This document shows, in pieces, positions 61,924 through 64,000 of a stretch of DNA of 64,000 nucleotides. Both the position numbers and the translations under genes were made by a program. Each line of letters opens with the position of its first letter. The first letter of the stretch is position 1. This DNA is from Pseudomonas ovata (GTDB taxonomy: Bacteria > Pseudomonadota > Gammaproteobacteria > Pseudomonadales > Pseudomonadaceae): contig NZ_QFFU01000010.1 in the NCBI RefSeq assembly GCF_003131185.1, positions 62,001 through 126,000 on the forward strand, written 5' to 3'. The notes beneath the pieces were generated by a model. The model made no database searches. It saw only the letters and a list, made by a program, of their open reading frames with translations, and was not told the origin of the DNA.

Positions 61924-62502
61924 TCAAATAGTGGCTTTGAGGCAGAACAAGGTGGTGTCCGGGTCTTGCGGCCTGGGCTGGAAGCTGTATTCCAGCGGCG
62001 CGCTGGCATCGCGAGCCATGGTCAGGAATCCCAGCCCGGCGCCCTTGCTGCCCTCGGGGGTTTCGGCGCGCAGCGATACCTTGTAGGCCTGCTTGATTTC
62101 CTCGACCGACATGCCGCGCAGCGGTTCGAGGCTGGCGCGCAAGCGCTCGACTTCGCTGCTGGCCACAGGGTTCGCACACAGCATCACAAAGCGGTCGTGG
62201 TCGGTGCTGATGCACACCGCGCCCTGGCGCAGCCCAGGCGTATCATCGGCCGACTCGCCCAAGGCATCGGCAGAGTAATGCACGATGTTCTGCGACAGCT
62301 CGATGAACGAGGAAAACAGCTTGCGCCGGGTCGGGGCACCGACGCCGGACACCTGCAATTGCAGTTTGACGACTTCGGCCATGGCCGAAACCACGCTGTG
62401 GGAAAAATAGCCCATGTGGTAGAAAATCACGTTGCGCTGCCGGGCAACGTCGAAAAAGCTCATGTCCTGCTCCGCTGTGGCGCCTGGCAAATTAATCATC
62501 AA
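61924..62502 (-). CDS. siaB: SiaB-like protein kinase of the partner switch
   Basis: The 192-residue protein resembles SiaB/DUF6272 and has GHKL-like features: SFIELSQNIVHYS (N-box Glu and Asn, about residues 65-77) and SKGAGLGFLTMARDA (glycine box, about residues 150-164). It would phosphorylate SiaC and so turn off SiaD. It starts within the last 11 bases of the phosphatase gene. Confidence 0.86.
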   Translation of the reverse strand: MMINLPGATAEQDMSFFDVARQRNVIFYHMGYFSHSVVSAMAEVVKLQLQVSGVGAPTRRKLFSSFIELSQNIVHYSADALGESADDTPGLRQGAVCISTDHDRFVMLCANPVASSEVERLRASLEPLRGMSVEEIKQAYKVSLRAETPEGSKGAGLGFLTMARDASAPLEYSFQPRPQDPDTTLFCLKATI

Positions 62503-63745
62503 CGCTCCTGAGTCGCGCGCAAAAGAAAGTCAGATCGTCTCGCCGGTTCTGCTGGCCCTGCCAGTGCTCCAGCGCCTGCAACACCTGCTGGCCGATCCCG
62601 GCAGCCGGTTTGTCACGGTTGGCCTGCAGCGTCTCCAGCACTCGGCGCTTGCCGAAAGCAATGCTTTTGACGCCGCCAATCTGGTCGGTCAAGCCATCGG
62701 TGGTGATGAACAGCAGGCTGCCGGGGCAGACGGGTACGCTCTGCACCGTCCATTGGTAGTCCGCTGCACTGTCCACATAGCCCACGCCCATGCGCTGGCC
62801 GGCAATGACCTCGAACTGCTCGGCCTCCGGATGCAGCACGTACAACGACAGGCGGGCGCCGGCAAAGCGCAAGGACCAAGTGTGAGTATCGAACCAGAAG
62901 AACGCCGCATCCAGGCCATCGTCGGACGATGAGGTGCCGTCCAGGCGTTGGGTCTGGTCCTGGCCAAGCATGTGTTTGACGCTCTTGTTCACCGCCGACA
63001 ACAGCGCGGCCGGGTTGCGCGGCCCGTACTGGTCCAGTGCCTGGCTCAGCGCCGAAGACGCGATCAGGGTCATGAACGCGCCCGGCACGCCGTGGCCGGT
63101 GCAGTCGGCAATGGCGCCGAACCAGCCGTCGGGGTACTGGGCAAAATGGTAGAAATCGCCGCCCACCACATCACGCGGCTCCCAGACCAGGGCTGCATCA
63201 GGCAGGATCGCCGTCAGCGCCTCGCGCGAGGCGCGCAGCATGGCGCGCTGGATGACACTGGCGTACTCGATGCTTTGCATCATCTGGCGGTTCTTTTCGG
63301 CCTGCATGGCCGCCACCACGGCAATCAACTGCAAACCGCTGCCCAACCCGGCGAAGCGGCCTTCACGCGTGACCACAAAGCCATCGGCCAGGGCCTTCTC
63401 ACCGAACTCGACGGTCTTGAAGGTCAATTCCTCGATGCTCATGCCGGCATCGACGATCAACGGCTCCTTGTCCATGAAAGCGATGCAGCTTTTCTTGTCG
63501 TACAGTTCGCGGTGGTACAGCTTGCTCATCTGCGACATGAAGATGTTGCGGTTGATCAGGCCGATCGGCCGCTGCTGTTCGACCACTGCCAGGCACACCA
63601 GCTCACGCTGGTCGGTGAAGATTTCCATGACCTGCGAATTGGGCGCATCGACATCGATGGCGGGTACGTCATTACACAAATCGCCGGCACACTTGTGGTC
63701 CCGAGGCACGCGGGGACGCATGAATTGAAAATGCTCTGCTTTCAT
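62492..63745 (-). CDS. siaA: SiaA-like PP2C phosphatase with CBS-like sensory region
   Basis: The 417-residue protein has a C-terminal PP2C/SpoIIE domain: VVGGDFYHFAQYPDGWFGAI, ADCTGHGVPGAFMTLIASSA, TDGLTDQIGG and RRDDLTFFCAR hold the metal-binding Asp residues. The first 150 or so residues lack membrane segments and look like a CBS pair (LVCLAVVEQQRPIGLINRNIF; ADGFVVTREGRFAGLGSGLQ), linked by a helix. P. aeruginosa SiaA instead has a membrane sensor and HAMP domain. It would dephosphorylate SiaC in response to a cytoplasmic, perhaps nucleotide, signal. Confidence 0.86.
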   Translation of the reverse strand: MKAEHFQFMRPRVPRDHKCAGDLCNDVPAIDVDAPNSQVMEIFTDQRELVCLAVVEQQRPIGLINRNIFMSQMSKLYHRELYDKKSCIAFMDKEPLIVDAGMSIEELTFKTVEFGEKALADGFVVTREGRFAGLGSGLQLIAVVAAMQAEKNRQMMQSIEYASVIQRAMLRASREALTAILPDAALVWEPRDVVGGDFYHFAQYPDGWFGAIADCTGHGVPGAFMTLIASSALSQALDQYGPRNPAALLSAVNKSVKHMLGQDQTQRLDGTSSSDDGLDAAFFWFDTHTWSLRFAGARLSLYVLHPEAEQFEVIAGQRMGVGYVDSAADYQWTVQSVPVCPGSLLFITTDGLTDQIGGVKSIAFGKRRVLETLQANRDKPAAGIGQQVLQALEHWQGQQNRRDDLTFFCARLRSVDD

Positions 63746-63864
63746 TGCCGGGCCATTGCGCGTACGTAAATGGATGACCCTAAACCGGCGATGTTAAAGT
63801 GATATTACAAAGCACCCGATGCCGATGAACGGTGCTCTTTTCGCTGGGTATCGAATCTCCTTGT
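63746..63864. other. Upstream region of the sia-like operon
   Basis: The minus-strand promoter of the siaABCD-like operon should lie in this short AT-richer stretch (around 63770-63820). No operator was recognised. Confidence 0.35.
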
Positions 63865-63975
63865 GTAGGAGCGCGCTCTGCCCGCGACCGGCTGCGTTAG
63901 CAGTCGTAAATTTTCAGCGACCACACAATTTTTGCGAGCGCTACGCACTCGGTCGCGGGCAGAGCGCGCTCCTAC
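63865..63975 (+). repeat. REP doublet 5 without inner repeat
   Basis: The left arm is A type (GCGACCGGCTGCGTTAGCAG) and the right arm is B type inverted (GCGAGCGCTACGCACTCGGT). The centre has only TAAATTTTCAGCGACCACAC and no GCGTTTC copy. This is the shortest of the five doublets. Confidence 0.9.
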
Positions 63976-64000
63976 GGGGGTCAATTTCAAATCAGAGTGT

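Overview
The window is GC-rich chromosomal DNA, densely coding on both strands, and almost certainly comes from a Pseudomonas of the P. putida/P. fluorescens lineage. This rests on the gene order of the phenylacetate (paa) cluster, a DUF1652 protein, an RsmE-type CsrA, the siaABCD-type operon, a FecI/FecR/TonB-receptor set and Pseudomonas-style REP doublets. No rRNA, tRNA, CRISPR array, prophage or intact IS transposase was seen. All assignments come from reading the sequence and from remembered family motifs; no database search was run.

Layout. (1) 1-7547: the end of an exopolysaccharide operon: a GH39/PslG-like glycosidase (cut by the window edge), two GT4 glycosyltransferases, an O-antigen ligase/polymerase-type membrane protein, a WcaF-like acetyltransferase, a MurJ/MviN-like flippase and a small unknown gene, mostly with overlapping stops and starts. 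(2) 7597-13924: two LysR regulators, a secreted CAP-domain protein, a 54-residue hydrophilic protein, a CynX-type MFS carrier, an MBL-fold hydrolase and a divergent TetR regulator with a palindromic operator. (3) 13961-17654: a tyrosine/homogentisate operon, hpd-hmgA-fahA. (4) 18099-22658: glcG plus a truncated malate synthase G-like gene, a LysR regulator, a REP doublet and an MFS carrier. (5) 22662-25889: the gluconate regulon gntR/gntK/gntP with three matching GntR-type operators. (6) 26454-34345: rsmE-like csrA, a three-gene envelope/stress cluster (DUF1469 and DUF3618 types), a YdcH protein, a PanE-like reductase, an FAD-dependent oxidoreductase, a DUF1652 protein, a GNAT acetyltransferase and an alpha/beta hydrolase. 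(7) 34342-41162: a hybrid PAS histidine kinase and an iron-type cell-surface signalling set, FecI-FecR-TonB receptor with an STN domain. (8) 41341-59368: the complete phenylacetyl-CoA pathway: paaXY divergent from paaFGHIJK, then paaABCDE, a DUF485 gene with the paaL-type permease, an OprD-type porin and paaZ. (9) 59428-63745: a membrane diguanylate cyclase followed upstream by a siaABCD-like partner-switch operon whose phosphatase carries a CBS-like sensory region in place of the membrane/HAMP part of the known SiaA.

How the genes work together. Phenylacetate enters through the porin and PaaL. It is activated by PaaK, epoxidised by PaaABCDE, isomerised by PaaG, opened and oxidised by PaaZ, and then taken by beta-oxidation (PaaFHJ) to acetyl-CoA and succinyl-CoA, with PaaI/PaaY clearing dead-end thioesters and PaaX repressing. 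Tyrosine goes through Hpd, HmgA and FahA to fumarate and acetoacetate, but the isomerase step is not encoded here. The exopolysaccharide operon, RsmE and the two diguanylate cyclases all point to control of surface life and biofilm formation.

Less expected observations: (a) a 268-bp hairpin-rich MITE-like element and a 53-bp internally deleted copy of it, each supplying the TAG stop codon of a neighbouring gene; (b) five REP doublets, always one A-type and one B-type arm, enclosing zero to three copies of an inner repeat; (c) the glcG/malate-synthase-like pair; (d) the CBS-type sia locus; and (e) a shared GTATCGCTTA motif sitting in the spacer of two paa promoters.
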